A DNA stretch of 64,000 bases from Bimastos eiseni (lineage: Eukaryota > Annelida > Clitellata > Crassiclitellata > Lumbricidae). Below are positions 27,610 through 40,289 of the stretch, in pieces (position 1 is the stretch's first letter; every line of letters starts with the position of its first letter). Made by a program: the position numbers and the translations under genes. The stretch lies in contig OY365818.1 in NCBI GenBank assembly GCA_959347315.1, forward strand, positions 2,823,841 through 2,887,840, read 5' to 3'. The notes below the pieces were generated by a model. It did no database searches, had not been told where the DNA came from, and worked only from the letters and a program-made list of their open reading frames with translations.

Positions 27610-27721
27610 AAACAAACTGCATATATATATATATATATATTATTATAAGACTCGTATGTACATATCATATGTACAAAAACCCGATCAATTTATATATATC
27701 AATATATATATATATATATAT
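27610..27721. repeat. (TA)n runs
   Basis: Three TA arrays separated by short unique segments. Confidence 0.85.
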
Positions 27722-28005
27722 TAGAGCTGCGGTAATTAACGATTTAATTAATCGTTTATTGCATTCATTGCGACAAATCGTTTGCATACAATGGATCTAA
27801 CACTGCAGTATGAGCAAGAAAACCGCCTGTGTTATTTTCTGTATAACAAAATTCAGCAGCTGAGAATTTTAATTGACATATCATTAATTTGTTTCACAAA
27901 TGTAATTATGCATGTTTTTGTGACTTAATCAAAAAATAACTGTTGATCAATCGTTAATTTTTCAAAAGGTAACTAATAAAGTTGAATTAATCATTAACAG
28001 CCCTA
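27722..28005. mobile_element. Short hAT-like inverted-repeat element, 284 bp
   Basis: Left end TAGAGCTGCGGTAATTAACG and reverse of right end TAGGGCTGTTAATGATTAAT. Flanking octamers ATATATAT and ATATATAG. The subterminal part repeats ATTAATCG/CGATTAAT motifs. No coding capacity. Confidence 0.65.
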
Positions 28006-28049
28006 ATATATAGGCAAGCAGAGTGCGACCCAGGGATTGCGAGTTATAG

Positions 28050-28110
28050 GGTCATGGTTAACCATGGTTATGGTTATAGTTATGGTTATGGTCATGGTTA
28101 TGGTTTTCAC
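28050..28110. repeat. (GGTTAT)n short array
   Basis: About ten imperfect hexamers GGTTAT/GGTCAT. Confidence 0.85.
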
Positions 28111-28114
28111 AAAA

Positions 28115-28500
28115 TCACAAAATGACGAAAGTCATTGTCGGCGCACATGATTGTCGTCCGCGATCACTTCGACAACCACCTGTTAGATGCCGCCATCAAT
28201 TACGTCATGTTCCATAATTGGATCATCCGCCCTTTCGACCTAGGGGTTACGACGACTACAGAGGCTCACAGGTATATTTGTAGGCCCGCAGCGTCTCTGC
28301 TTGTGTGGGGTGGAGGGCGTTGGAGGCAGCGGTCCCTGAGAGCTGATTAAATCTGGGGGTCGCTGAATGAGGGAGGATAAGTACTCAGACAGAGAGAGGT
28401 TCGCTGATTAATTCAAAGGGGGGCGTTGGGGAAATAAGAATGCCGTCAAAGGAAAGCGGTCTTTGAATAGAGAGCGTTCTGTAATCCTCAAAAGCCGATA
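28115..28500. other. Non-repetitive island, no gene recognised
   Basis: Includes CAATTACGTCATG (CRE-like) and GGTTACGACGACTAC. No product recognised in any frame. Confidence 0.3.
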
Positions 28501-28507
28501 TTTTACA

Positions 28508-28762
<255 letters not shown>

Positions 28763-28879
28763 GTTCTGATACTCTGAGGAAGTGACTGAAGGAATTGCTC
28801 AAGACTCCTACATAATACACAGTAACTGCCTCAGTTGAAGAATTTCGAACCCCTACTCTCAAACCGGTTTTCTCCATCC

Positions 28880-29110
28880 ATTACCGTTGGGAAACCTTAA
28901 CGTGTATACCCGTCGATTTGTCAGAGAGGAGAGTCAGAGGGTAGAGCCACCAACTTTGATTGACATAGTGCGGAATTTTCCAGATTCTTCCCAGAAATTC
29001 TCATCTCTGGTTCATCTTATGACAAATCGGACCCTACCTTTCATTACCCTTCCACGCCAATCCGTGAGCGCCACTTTATATCACCCTTCCACATAATAAT
29101 AATAATTGTC

Positions 29111-29171
<61 letters not shown>

Positions 29172-29830
29172 TTCCATGCTAATCCTCGTCAGACTCTCTC
29201 CCAATAAGTTTCACCCCGTAAACCCCTTCGTTCAATAGCCGCACCACGCTCATCGATCCACAACAGTCCGAGAATCTCTTATTAGCAAAGATTTCCATTG
29301 TTCCGTCTCCCACCCCATACCACCCCCTCGCCTCATTCATTCAACACGTGCCCAGCCCCAACCTCCAACCAGTCAAGACCGTCGCCGCCGACGTCATCTG
29401 TCAACCGGGGAAGATATTTATGACCACTCGACCGCCCTCCGGACAAGCGACTGGCCGGTCATACGACCCGTGTAATGCCCTTAATACGACCCAAGCCCGG
29501 CGCTGCCTGCGCCGGACGGAGCGGCTTGCGTCGACCGGGCGGGCATCGATCGGTCGGGCCGACCCACGCCTCGTTTAACCTCACACTTAGTAGCTGGTCG
29601 GGCGCGAAATTCGAACGGGTGCTTATTGCTTTTTGGCAAGTCAAATAGCATCGCTTCTGGCGGGGCGGCTACGATGGAGGATGGGGAGTGGAGCGGGGGT
29701 GAGGTGGGCAGACAACGAGCGATGTCAAATAACATCGATGGAGGAGGCTATTGAAGATGGCGTAGGGGGCTGGGGATGTCGTCCCCACCCCAGGCTTGTT
29801 AGCGACCGGTGATGGGAAATCATTTGCGAG
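28880..29830. other. GC-richer intergenic stretch with (TTA)n, no gene recognised
   Basis: (TTA)n at 29111-29170. Bases 29380-29760 are GC-rich with GGACGGAGCGGC and ACCGGGCGGGC. I could not match any frame to a known family. Confidence 0.35.
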
Positions 29831-30697
29831 ACGTGTGTATGTATGCATGCATGTATGTATGTATGTATGTATGTATGTATGTATGTATGTATGTATGTAT
29901 GTATGTATGTATGTATGTATGTATGTATGTATGTATGTATGTATGTATGTATGTATGTATGTATGTATGTATGTATGTATGTATGTATGTATGTATGTAT
30001 GTATGTATGTATGTATGTATGTATGTATGTATGTATGTATGTATGTATGTATGTATGTATGTATGTATGTATGTATGTATGTATGTATGTATGTATGTAT
30101 GTATGTATGTATGTATGTATGTATGTATGTATGTATGTATGTATGTATGTATGTATGTATGTATGTATGTATGTATGTATGTATGTATGTATGTATGTAT
30201 GTATGTATGTATGTATGTATGTATGTATGTATGTATGTATGTATGTATGTATGTATGTATGTATGTATGTATGTATGTATGTATGTATGTATGTATGTAT
30301 GTATGTATGTATGTATGTATGTATGTATGTATGTATGTATGTATGTATGTATGTATGTATGTATGTATGTATGTATGTATGTATGTATGTATGTATGTAT
30401 GTATGTATGTATGTATGTATGTATGTATGTATGTATGTATGTATGTATGTATGTATGTATGTATGTATGTATGTATGTATGTATGTATGTATGTATGTAT
30501 GTATGTATGTATGTATGTATGTATGTATGTATGTATGTATGTATGTATGTATGTATGTATGTATGTATGTATGTATGTATGTATGTATGTATGTATGTAT
30601 GCATGCATGCATGCATGCATGCATGCATGCATGCATGTATGTATGTATGTATGTATGTATGTATGTATGTATGTATGTATGTATGTATGTATGTATG
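29831..30697. repeat. Very long (GTAT)n microsatellite with GCAT block
   Basis: About 187 uninterrupted GTAT units from 29853 to 30600, then nine GCAT units (30601-30636), then about 15 more GTAT units. A GCAT variant also starts the array at 29844. The long frames across it are repeats of HTYI or MYVC, not genes. Confidence 0.99.
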
Positions 30698-30969
30698 TGT
30701 GCGCGTGGATGTGTGTGTTTGTTTGTGTGTGGCTGCGTGCGTGTCGACGTCGGACAGGGTTGCTGGTAGGAAGAGGCAGAGGTGCGCGCATACACACGGA
30801 GACGGGCATACAGAGAGGCGAACGAGGACGGAGGTTTGAACAGGGACGAAGAGAAATACAGAAGATGAGAAAGGAATTAACGGAGGGAGACAGGAAGTGT
30901 ATCGAACTAGAGACAGATACAGACAATAGGTCAAAGACAGAGTCACAGACGAAGAAGTAAGAGGACAGA

Positions 30970-31260
30970 AATGTAGTCTATAAAAATGGGAATAATCCGT
31001 GTGAAAATGGAAGCGTTCCGTGAATTAATGAAGTCGCTCTTTGTTATATCGGAATATCTTTCCGTGCGAGAATTAAAACGTTCTCTGTAAACATGGAAAT
31101 GTTCCCTGTTAAAATGGAAATTCTTCGTGTAATAATGGAAATGTTCTCTGTTGGAATGAAAATGTTCCCTATTCCGTGTGAAAATGAAAATATTCCCCGC
31201 TATAGAATGGAAATGTTCCGTGTGATAATGGAAATTTTCTCTGTACGGAACTGTCGTGAT
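30970..31260. repeat. AAAATGGAAATGTTCC minisatellite
   Basis: About 12 units near 20-24 bp (GTGAAAATGGAAGCGTTCCG, GTAATAATGGAAATGTTCTC). Confidence 0.85.
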
Positions 31261-31300
31261 TTTCCCGGAAGAGAGCTGTTCATTGGGCGTGACATGTAGG

Positions 31301-31500
31301 NNNNNNNNNNNNNNNNNNNNNNNNNNNNNNNNNNNNNNNNNNNNNNNNNNNNNNNNNNNNNNNNNNNNNNNNNNNNNNNNNNNNNNNNNNNNNNNNNNNN
31401 NNNNNNNNNNNNNNNNNNNNNNNNNNNNNNNNNNNNNNNNNNNNNNNNNNNNNNNNNNNNNNNNNNNNNNNNNNNNNNNNNNNNNNNNNNNNNNNNNNNN
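31301..31500. other. Assembly gap, 200 N
   Basis: A run of exactly 200 N; frames across it are artificial. Confidence 1.
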
Positions 31501-31502
31501 CT

Positions 31503-31712
31503 CTGATAGAGCCAGTCCCAAGCCTTGATGTAGAAGGAGGGCGACGCTGATGTTCTTTGATAGCACACAGTGTCGTAAAACTGAAATTACTACCATTTAA
31601 TGCTAAGAACCTTACCACTACTTGCACTCTGGAAGTGCCAGTCACTAGCCTGGATGAAGGAGGAGGGCGACGCTGATGATCTTCGATATCAAGCAGTGTC
31701 GCTAAACTTCAA
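31503..31712 (+). repeat. Two tandem family A repeat copies
   Basis: First at 31503-31590 (AGCCAGTCCCAAGCC, AAGGAGGGCGACGCTGATGT, CACAGTGTCGTAAAACTG), second at 31617-31712 (GCACTCTGGAAGTGCCAGTC, GGAGGGCGACGCTGATGATC, GCAGTGTCGCTAAACTTC). Confidence 0.9.
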
Positions 31713-31719
31713 CTATATT

Positions 31720-32830
31720 ACTATAATAACAACGTTGAATTTAACTGTAGTCCGTATAGCAAAAGTACCGCTGCATCACCGTTTATGCAGTATCCGGGTA
31801 CGACGTCGGGGCTTTTATTACCGCCTTGACACCCCCGTAGCCAATGCAGTGTTCACCCCAAACCCCTAACAGATGACCAGCTGCCTGCCCGCTCCCGAAC
31901 AGAAGTACAATTTTACGGTCGCTTGCCGCTTAACTTATACCCTTACCCCTCGACCGTTATGGTTTCATTTCCTGTCAGGATATACAGGAATTCATGGTTC
32001 GTTGAATGTCGGGGCAGCCAGCGGCTCGCGTGGCCCTGCCTGAAAGTGCATCGGGGCGTGCCAGAGGTCGCGAACCCGTGACGTGTGATGCCATTTCGTC
32101 ATGCGCGCTACAAAGTCGATTTTGCCGCTGAGGGGCTGGGCACCCAACTGTACCCCAAAATCGACAGATTGGTTATGCGCGTATACTTAACGCCCCGTTT
32201 CGCAGGGTTTTGTCACAGATGTGGCCCTCTGAAAACACCCTTTCCTCCCTGCACGTATACGGTCTTCCCACCCCCTCTGATTTCCGGGTAATTCATGAGC
32301 GGGAGACATCTTTCCGTTTCACCCCATCCAACGAGCTCATCCCAATGAACCCTCCAACTGATTCGACACATGTTCTACCAACTCAAAAGTCGATTATTTC
32401 AAAGGGAGGGTGATTAATCTTTTCCCGACAAACGGGTAAAAAGTGAGCCAAGGATCCAACGTGACAGACCCTCGTGTCTCATCCCCCATTATTTGTTTTG
32501 TGGGGTGGAAACGCGTGGCAAACGCGCGTCGATATGGGCATACTAAGTGCCCGGGTCGAGGGTGACTTAGCACTCCCGGACAACTAAAACGAACGCTTGT
32601 CTGTTACCCGGGCAAGCGCGAGGGGCAAATTAGCGGACGAACTAACGGGCATATTGAGGCTTTTAGGGTATCTTCTTGATTAGGTGAGGGTTTTCGCGGT
32701 AGCTAGGTGCTGAGGGTGTTGACTGTTGGGGGGTGGGTGGGTGGCCGCGTGTCCATCGTAAGTTGTTTCAGATGCCACTAAGGGTCGTCTAAGCTTTGTG
32801 GAACAGAAGGGTGAATCTGCGATATCATTA
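31720..32830. other. Intergenic stretch, no gene recognised
   Basis: Mixed GC content, few repeats, with ACCCC/GGGGT runs. Open frames of 60-70 codons exist but match nothing I know and lack splice context. Confidence 0.35.
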
Positions 32831-32914
32831 TCCCCACAATGAAAGTGGGAGTTTTAAAATCATCGGGAAACGATTATAGACGAGATTCAGATGAAAGAGG
32901 AAAACGGAGCATCA

Positions 32915-33055
32915 AGACAGACAGACAGACAGACAGACAGGCAGAGAAACGTACACAGACAGACAGTCAGCCACACAAACACGCAGACAGACAGACAGAT
33001 ATGCAAGCAAGCAAACAGGCAGACAGACACACAGACATGTACACAGACACACAGG
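32915..33055. repeat. CAGA microsatellite
   Basis: ACAGACAGAC and GCAAGCAA tetranucleotides. Confidence 0.9.
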
Positions 33056-33259
33056 TATCCAATGCTCTGAGTGAAGAGGAGCCTCCAAGGAGAACCTGGA
33101 TAAGCATATGTCATAATATAACCAATGCAGCTTAAGCTTACAATAAGTTATAAACCCTTATCGAAATCATGCAGTCGAGAAGATAGTTAATTAAATTAAT
33201 TACCGATGTAAATGCTTTATTGAATTCATAGGCCTAAAGATAAGCTAATTTAATAATTT

Positions 33260-33368
33260 AATTATATATATATATATTATATACATGTATATAAATATAT
33301 ATATATATATTATATACATGTATATAAATATATATATATATATATATACATGTATATAAATATATACC
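33260..33368. repeat. TA-rich tandem repeat, about 45-bp unit
   Basis: Three units carrying ATACATGTATATAAATATAT. Confidence 0.8.
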
Positions 33369-33504
33369 AATTTAGTTGAATAAAGTTTAAGGGCTATAGG
33401 AGAAACATCAAAATGGGTCTGTATGTTATTCATGGTTGCGCAAAATCCGTCCTTCCGTTTTCTCCCACCGCGTTGAAACTGCTTATATCAAGTCAGAGGT
33501 TTAA

Positions 33505-33790
33505 CAAGCGGGGGGCAGGGAGCACCGCCTCCCCCCAGTTTTATAACTGGGGCCCCCCAGTTTTAGTGTTCAGTGCCCCCATGTGCCCACCCCCAAATCG
33601 GTTCTTCTTTATGTTTCTCCAATGGCTTTTAAAGATGACTTTTGTTAATATAAACTGTGCCCCCCATTTTTTAAATATCTGGGGGCAAAATTCAAAAAGT
33701 GGGGGGGGGCAAAAAAATCGTTGGCGCTTCGCGCAATACTTTTTAGATCATGCCTTCCACTTTTCAAAACCTTGTTACACATCTTTATCA
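33505..33790 (+). repeat. Dispersed G/C-run repeat, first of an inverted pair
   Basis: Shares CCCCAGTTTTAGTG, ATGTGCCC.CCCCAAATCGG, CAATGGCTTTTAAAGATGAC and CACTTTTCAAAACCTTGT with 62012-62240 in reverse. Confidence 0.85.
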
Positions 33791-34439
33791 AGTTATATGC
33801 CATGCAATAAACAGCATTAAAGACGTGCACACATGAGATGTTGATTGTGTTTTCTAAGCTATTTTTAACACTAAATGACTTTATTCTGTTATATCTATCG
33901 TATAAGAATAGTAATGACAATTTATATGGCGTCGTAACGCGGCCACACCGCTATAACATAAAGGCGTATACAAGGAAACGTTGAAAAAGCCTCAGATTGA
34001 TTACACACCTCTTTTTAATGCAGTATTCCCCTATGAAAAAAAAGCTGAATACAATAAATGACCTTAAAGACGTCAACAGACTGAGTGGCCTAAAGATGTC
34101 ACTAAACTTGAATAATAAACATTACATAATAAGGTATAACAAACTTGAAGCTGCAATATGTTTTCAGTATATATAACGACACTGTGTGATAATCATCATT
34201 ATATTTTACACACCTCTAAATTTTTGAACAGAATCCATTATATGACAATAAAATGTCAACATTGGCAGATATTTAATATACAGCTAAGTTTGCTACGTCT
34301 AGGTTATAGGTTACTTCAAAGGCGATGCCGTACAGTATAATTATACGGTATCGGAAAAGACTCGATTCCAAAGCAACATTTCATATTTAGACACTCTGTC
34401 GCCACAATAATCATCAAACGCCGGAGTGATTAAAACTAC

Positions 34440-34540
34440 TCCGCTGCTTGCAGTCCAGTGGTGGAAGTCCAAAACCTGTATAAAGAAGGAGGGTGAAGTT
34501 ATAATGATATTTCTCATAACACGTTAAACTGTAACTATAG
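34440..34540 (+). repeat. Family A repeat, diverged copy
   Basis: GCTTGCAGTCCAGTGGTGG, ATAAAGAAGGAGGGTGAAGT, ACACGTTAAACTGTAACT. TTTAGACACTCTG lies 55 bp upstream. Confidence 0.75.
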
Positions 34541-34595
34541 TGTGATTCGTATGTGCTGCATGTGACAATTATATATGTCAGGCAAATTTATGTTT

Positions 34596-34631
<36 letters not shown>

Positions 34632-34664
34632 GTTCATCAAGCGCATGTCAGTTACTCCTAAACT

Positions 34665-34758
34665 CTGCCACTGTTTGCTCTCTGGCAGTGCCAATCCTGA
34701 CTCTCAAGACTGGATAAAGAAGGAGGGTGACGCTATTGGTCTTTGTTATCACTCGTAC
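34665..34758 (+). repeat. Family A repeat, truncated at its 3' end
   Basis: GCTCTCTGGCAGTGCCAATC, AAGGAGGGTGACGCTATTGG, TCTTTGTTATCACT, then the match stops at the start of a LINE fragment. Confidence 0.85.
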
Positions 34759-34769
34759 CGTATTATCGC

Positions 34770-34910
34770 TTTGGTCTGGCGATCCTTGATGCAGGGTCTC
34801 GCCCCTGCCTATCTTTGCTACTAAATTTTGAGTGCGCTGGGTCGCTGCTCTCTCCGCTCTACTAAGGTGTGTTAATCGTCCCATTTACCCGCACGGCCAC
34901 TAAGCAAAAT
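34770..34910 (+). pseudogene. LINE (CR1/L2-like) fragment
   Basis: One frame reads LMQGLAPAYLCY, stop, ILSALGRCSLRSTKVC, like the conserved stretch after the reverse transcriptase (GLAPAYL ... RSTK). The end CCCATTTACCCGCACGGCC matches 16155-16175. Confidence 0.65.
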
Positions 34911-34924
34911 CACGTATTCACAGA

Positions 34925-35000
34925 GGGTCGTGCCTGGCTAAAGCACGGATAACGAGGAGGGTGACGTTAATCATTTCCGTGTTACGATGAAAATCGTCGC
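34925..35000 (+). repeat. Family A repeat, subtype copy
   Basis: GTGCCTGGCTAAAGCACGGA, TAACGAGGAGGGTGACGTTA. The subtype recurs at 36785-36850 (CATGGATAACGAGGAGGGAG). Confidence 0.6.
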
Positions 35001-35259
35001 TTGGCAGTTAGCTTAACACGATCGAAACGCAACATTTCAGGTGACTATGAAACTTAATTAATTAGAAACTGAAGGCAAAGTTATATTAGCCTCAAAGGTT
35101 CAGAGAAAACACCGATTTCCAGAAATAGAATATAGTAGTTCACATTAGACACCTTTTAAAGGTGTTCACAGATTGCTATAAAGAATTAAATCTTGTACGC
35201 GTAAGACCAATAACTGTAGGCACTTTATTCATGCAAATGAAAGAATGATAACCTCACCA

Positions 35260-35365
35260 CTGTTTGCGCTCTGGCAGTGCCTGTCCCAGTCCCAAGCCAG
35301 GATAAAGAAGGAGGGCGACGCCAATGATCTCTGTTGTCACACAGCGTCGTTATACTGCAACTAAT
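35260..35365 (+). repeat. Family A repeat, well-kept copy
   Basis: TTTGCGCTCTGGCAGTGCC, CAGTCCCAAGCCAGGATAAA, GAAGGAGGGCGACGCCAATG, CACACAGCGTCGTTATACTG. TTAGACACCTTTTAAAGGTG lies 115 bp upstream at 35142. Confidence 0.92.
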
Positions 35366-35369
35366 ACTA

Positions 35370-36780
35370 TGTAAGGCCAACTTTGTCGAATGCAGCGTTA
35401 AACTGATTCTTATCGTAACATCAATGTCACAAAAATCTACAACAACCTTAAGCCAAAAAGTTGTCGTCTCAGCACTAAAGCAGGAACTGAATACTTAATG
35501 AGGATAACAGAAATCGGATGAAAAACCGGAATACGAATATGAACTGAATCACGTCAGACTCTTAGAAAAATTCAGCAAACCAGCACAACTGTTTATTCTC
35601 GTTCCCCAAAGACCTTTCTGTTCTCTAGGGGTTTTTCGCACTGGGAGCGCCACTGATTAGGTTGTACTGTGAGAGGCGCTTTATAAATCCGTAAATAGAA
35701 TAGAATTTTGCAATAGAATAGATTTTGAAATAAGATGTCGATAGGCATTGCTTCTTGAGTAACATTAACAGTAGCAGTAGCAAGTATACGCTTTAGCAAT
35801 GAAAATCTCGATGATGATGCTCGATCGCTAATTTGTGTCGGCCCCAAACCCAGTCTCTTTTTCGACCTACCAATTTTTGGCCGATCATAGTTTTCAACAT
35901 TGTTTTTTCTTAATGATTCTGCTCATGTACCCATTGGCAAGGGATTTTCAAGGTACCTAAGTAAGGAAATGACAGCAGATGACGCCTAAGACTATTTATT
36001 GCAAGGCCGATTGAACCTGGTACGCACAATTGACTTCGGAGACAAATAATAATCGACCACGCACTAAGTGACCGATTTTTTGGCTCAGGAGTCAATCGTG
36101 TAACATTTTTTATGCATTGGGTTGGATACTCTTTACCACGTACAATCTCATGTATATATTGATTAAGTTACACAAATTAAAAGGTGTCTAAAGATGCCAC
36201 AATGGCCACCAGTCGAAAACGTAATGCACGAGGGGTATAGCACCCTCCGATTTTAAAATTACGTCTATAGAGGTGTCCCATCGAGGCACACACCTTAAGG
36301 TACAAACTCGAGCAAAATTTATCCAGGTTTTTTTCTCATCATGCTAGATCATTTCAAGCGACCCCAGCGGTAAAATTTCGCCAGGTTGAAACATCAATAT
36401 ATCTTAAACACCTTTATTTGGTACAATCAATGTATAATTTGAGACGGTAGGCCCTAAATAGCTTACTAGATTAAATCATCTCGTCAAAATATGCCAAATA
36501 AGAGTCGATAACTAAAAGCCCATTGGCCCACACCGTTAAAAATTAGGTGCTGTAATATGCCCAGTAAATTTCTGGTGACTGCAACGGCCTCTGCTGTCAA
36601 AAGCGGTTGTTAAACTCTGGATCCATCCATCCTAACGAGTGTCAAGATATACCGCATGCTCATTCAAATCTATCAAAATGTAATTTAATGCATGCAATTA
36701 GTTGCCGCAAAGACCTAAATATTATTACCCGTTGCCCATAGACTTAAACAATTATTTCCGATTAGTTTCAACCCATGCCG
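35370..36780. other. Intergenic stretch, repeats only
   Basis: LINE-type tail at 35640-35700 (CTGGGAGCGCC ... GAGAGGCGCTTTATAAAT) and an inverted family C copy at 36540-36622 (GTTAAACTCTGGATCC). No gene recognised. Confidence 0.45.
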
Positions 36781-36854
36781 CTTCGGGTTGTGTCAACCCG
36801 AACCATGGATAACGAGGAGGGAGACGCCAATCCTTATCGTCCTACCATGAAAAG

Positions 36855-37880
36855 CAGCTTTTGACAATTCAATACTCAATTTTAGGCAGATCCTTGTAAA
36901 TGAATGAATTAGGAACGTGGATAAAGCTATGGTGGCTCCAAAGGCGTAAATGAACACCGATTACCAGAAAAAGTATTTCATATTAGACACCTTTAAAAGC
37001 ACACATCAGATGCCTAAATAAGGAATCAAACCTTGAAATAACGTAATACACCACTCAAGCAGACGGTCCAACGCATTATCATCACAACGGCTATGTAACC
37101 GAAAAAGTACAAAAACCTATTGCAATGGTCACAAATCGTCGTCGCATCAACCAATCAGAAACGGAATCGATGACGAGGAAAAACACACCGGATGTAGAAC
37201 GTAAATACGAAACCGAACTGAAGTACGTCAAGCACTTCGAAGATGTCTTACCATAGAATGTCACTAAACATTAGAACTCTGATGATACAATTAAAATGGA
37301 TCCATGGTCGCAGTTTAGACATCATGCATGAAGTCGATGTCAGCAATATATAGTATCAGTCATTGGACGAACTTAATTTGCTATCGTACAATGCAGTGAT
37401 AGCCAATCTCTGTCTGTCTGCCTGTCTCAGTTCGAAACTGCCGCTGTCTCTATCTCTCTATCTATCTCTGCGTGCATGTCTCCGTCATCTTAATATTCCA
37501 TATGCCAGTATGGCGTCATGCTGTGGAATTTACATAACATGACAGGAGCTTGAAGAGGTCCAGAAGCCTGTGTTAGAATCTTTGCAATGAGCCTGCATAG
37601 TAGCTTGCCTTATATTAGTTGCATTATTCCATTTACCATAAATGGCTTCCACTTAAGTTAAAGGCCACAGCACGGTGACATGCATTTGTCCCATATATAA
37701 CAATAAAAGAACGAATGAACGAACGAGGGAAAGAACCAACGAATGAATAGGTTAATGACTCCAATTTGCTGTTCCCTAGGATCACAATAGTACTAGAATT
37801 ATGCGCCCTCTAGCACACAACATTTTCTAATAATGTTTTCAACAGTGTCGAAAATGATTGTTGTCTCCACTGGTTTCCAC
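36855..37880. other. Intergenic stretch, no gene seen
   Basis: TTAGACACCTTTAAAAGC at 36985, short TCTGTCTGCC runs near 37415. No product recognised. Confidence 0.4.
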
Positions 37881-37889
37881 ATGACTGGC

Positions 37890-38340
37890 ATGCTGCGTGA
37901 CGTAACAACAATAATGTTTACGGTGTCATGTGTAACGTCATTACATGTAACGGCGTAATGTGTAACGTCAATCCGTGCGACAATGTAGCATGCAATGATG
38001 TTACGCGCAGCGTGTGATGGTGCTACGTATGAGGGGTTTTATATAGCTGCTGGCTCATGTAACAGAGCTATGTGCACAGGTATCGATGTCATGTGTAACG
38101 GACTAGCGTTACTGAACTTGTAACGGTTTTGCGTGTAACGATGTTACATATGACGGCATTACGTGTAAGGATGTTACGTGTAACGGTATTGCGTTTACAA
38201 GAATGTTAAATACAACGGTATTAGCATTATGTGCAACGATTTTACATATAACGTTATTATCACGTGTAAATATGTTAAATATAACGGTAGTACGTGTAAC
38301 GATTTTACATGCAACGAAGCTACGTGCGACGTTGCTATGC
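37890..38340. repeat. TGTAACGATGTTACG degenerate minisatellite
   Basis: About 25 imperfect 14-18 bp units whose consensus GTAACGATGTTAC is close to its own reverse complement. Confidence 0.8.
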
Positions 38341-38344
38341 CCTT

Positions 38345-38975
38345 ACTCACCTGACACAGCCAGCGTATTTTCCATATCCCTCTTCGACACAGCGCACACC
38401 GTACCCTCTCGCTTCTCTTCCCTCGACCCAGCAGGGCACAGACCGTCAATTCCGGGCAGCAAACGTTTCCAAATCCCGCAGGCGTCCGCGGCCAATAAGC
38501 GACGAAACTTAGGCGAACAGGCAGAAGTACCGAGACAGAGTCAGACGGTCAGCTTCGTTCCTAATCGGACTTCAGTCGGACCCTAGCCGTGCAGTCGTCC
38601 GTAATGCGACGCTTACAATGGAACCGGCGAAAGTTGTCCGATTCGCCGCTTGGCGTCGCTCGTATATCCCACACGCATGCGCACCCGATGCCTTTTGTCT
38701 CCGCTTTATTGTGCTCCTTTTCTTAATTAGGCTAGCAACGAAGTCTCCCCGTGGTCCATACAGGGATGCTGGTGTAACGCTGCCCAGCGATGATTTGCTG
38801 GATGCTGTGGGCGTGGCCACGGGCCCCGGCAGCCAATCAGCGAGCGATGGAAGATCTAGAAGGATGGACGGAGGGAGGGACGCGGAGCGCAAGGCAGATC
38901 CGTTGCAAATGGACAACGAGCTGGACATGAGGACAACGGCGAGACAACGGCGACAACGTCTGTTGTTCTGATTCC
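38345..38975. promoter_or_regulatory. Promoter-like GC-rich island
   Basis: Non-repetitive and CpG-rich, with an NRF1-like ACGCATGCGCAC (about 38681), AGCCAATCAGCG (CCAAT box, 38830), GTGGGCGTGGCCACG (GC/CACCC box, 38808) and TGACGT-type ends. It lies between head-to-head RFX4 and TASP1, though far from both. Its open frames (one about 118 codons) match no family I know. Confidence 0.35.
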
Positions 38976-39019
38976 GCGAATAACGACATTTGATTGATCT
39001 AAAAACCGCGTCTATGGGG

Positions 39020-39084
39020 TATATATATCGCTAAATAAAAATCAATATATAGATATATATCTATATATATGTATATATTTAATA

Positions 39085-39151
<67 letters not shown>

Positions 39152-39170
39152 AATACGCATATGATATGTA
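39020..39170. repeat. (TA)n microsatellite
   Basis: Long TA runs with GTATAT interruptions. Confidence 0.95.
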
Positions 39171-39794
39171 TGTATATAAATACATATCAAATATATTAAA
39201 ATATATCAAAATATTATTTAAAACTTATTGGAAGACGAATACCCGAATAAAATCGTTAAATATATTATGAGACTAATTAGTTGGGTAATTTATTTATCAT
39301 TCCTAATTATTTATCATTCCTAATTATATATATATAAGTTATTTTATGAAACATATATTGAAACTTATTAAATGAGCATACGATTCAACCTACCTTTTTA
39401 ATATAATATTGAACTGCAATAAAACCAAGTATTCAACATACAGCAGCCGATATAAAATAATTGGCCAATATAAATTAAAATACATAACTATTATAAAGAC
39501 GTCAACGGCCATTGTTGTCATATGATGTCGTCAAATCTCTGTGATCATCATCATCATAGCAGCCGTGGACAATCGCACTCTGTGGTATATGATTCAGCTA
39601 TAACGCCTACACACTGTGCACAGCAATCGTGCAATCGAGACCCTTAAGAATCTACAGCTGACAATTATTATTGTAACGTTGCCTCATCACATGGCTTTCA
39701 GAATAATAATTACACACCTCTATTATAGGCTAAAGAGTTATTACATATTACAGCGCATTGCAAAGTATCGCGCTTCTCAGACGCCCTTACTAAT

Positions 39795-39885
39795 CGCCCT
39801 AGCAGTGCCAGTCTAAAGCCTGAATACGGAAGGAGGACGACGCTAATCATCTTTGTCATGGCACAGTGTCGTACAGCTGAATTAT
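39795..39885 (+). repeat. Family A repeat copy
   Basis: CCTAGCAGTGCCAGTCTAAA, GGAAGGAGGACGACGCTAAT, GGCACAGTGTCGTACAGCTG. Confidence 0.85.
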
Positions 39886-40033
39886 ATATGCCGGATAGGC
39901 ATATATAAATATATTAAAATATATCAACATATTATTTAAAATACAATACGACCTCCAGAAGCAATTGAGGAGGTTGTATTGGATTTTAAATAATATATTT
40001 TATTGCATTTTGATAGATATCTACATGCACATT

Positions 40034-40068
<35 letters not shown>

Positions 40069-40289
40069 TCGTCCCCTACTTAACTCGTCTCAGCATGCAG
40101 GTATATAGCATTAGACTATAGCCATTGCCTGTCAGAGCACGCAAACACGTATATACATGCATGCTGACAAATATGACCATACAAACACGTCCAATCGTAC
40201 GGTCATAGAGATGTTCTCAATGCGAACAATTGAAGAACACAATGAGATTGACACATGCAGAATCTTGCAAAGATACACACATGCAGTAA

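Noticed and set aside
29669..30960. Frames of 300-425 codons made of HTYI, MYVC or YVCM repeats
   Set aside because: They are six-frame readings of the GTAT microsatellite, which has no stop in most frames.
38572..38971. Overlapping 117- and 118-codon frames on both strands at the GC-rich island
   Set aside because: High GC lowers stop frequency; no family, no splice sites and no phase match to RFX4 were found, so I kept it only as possible regulatory DNA.
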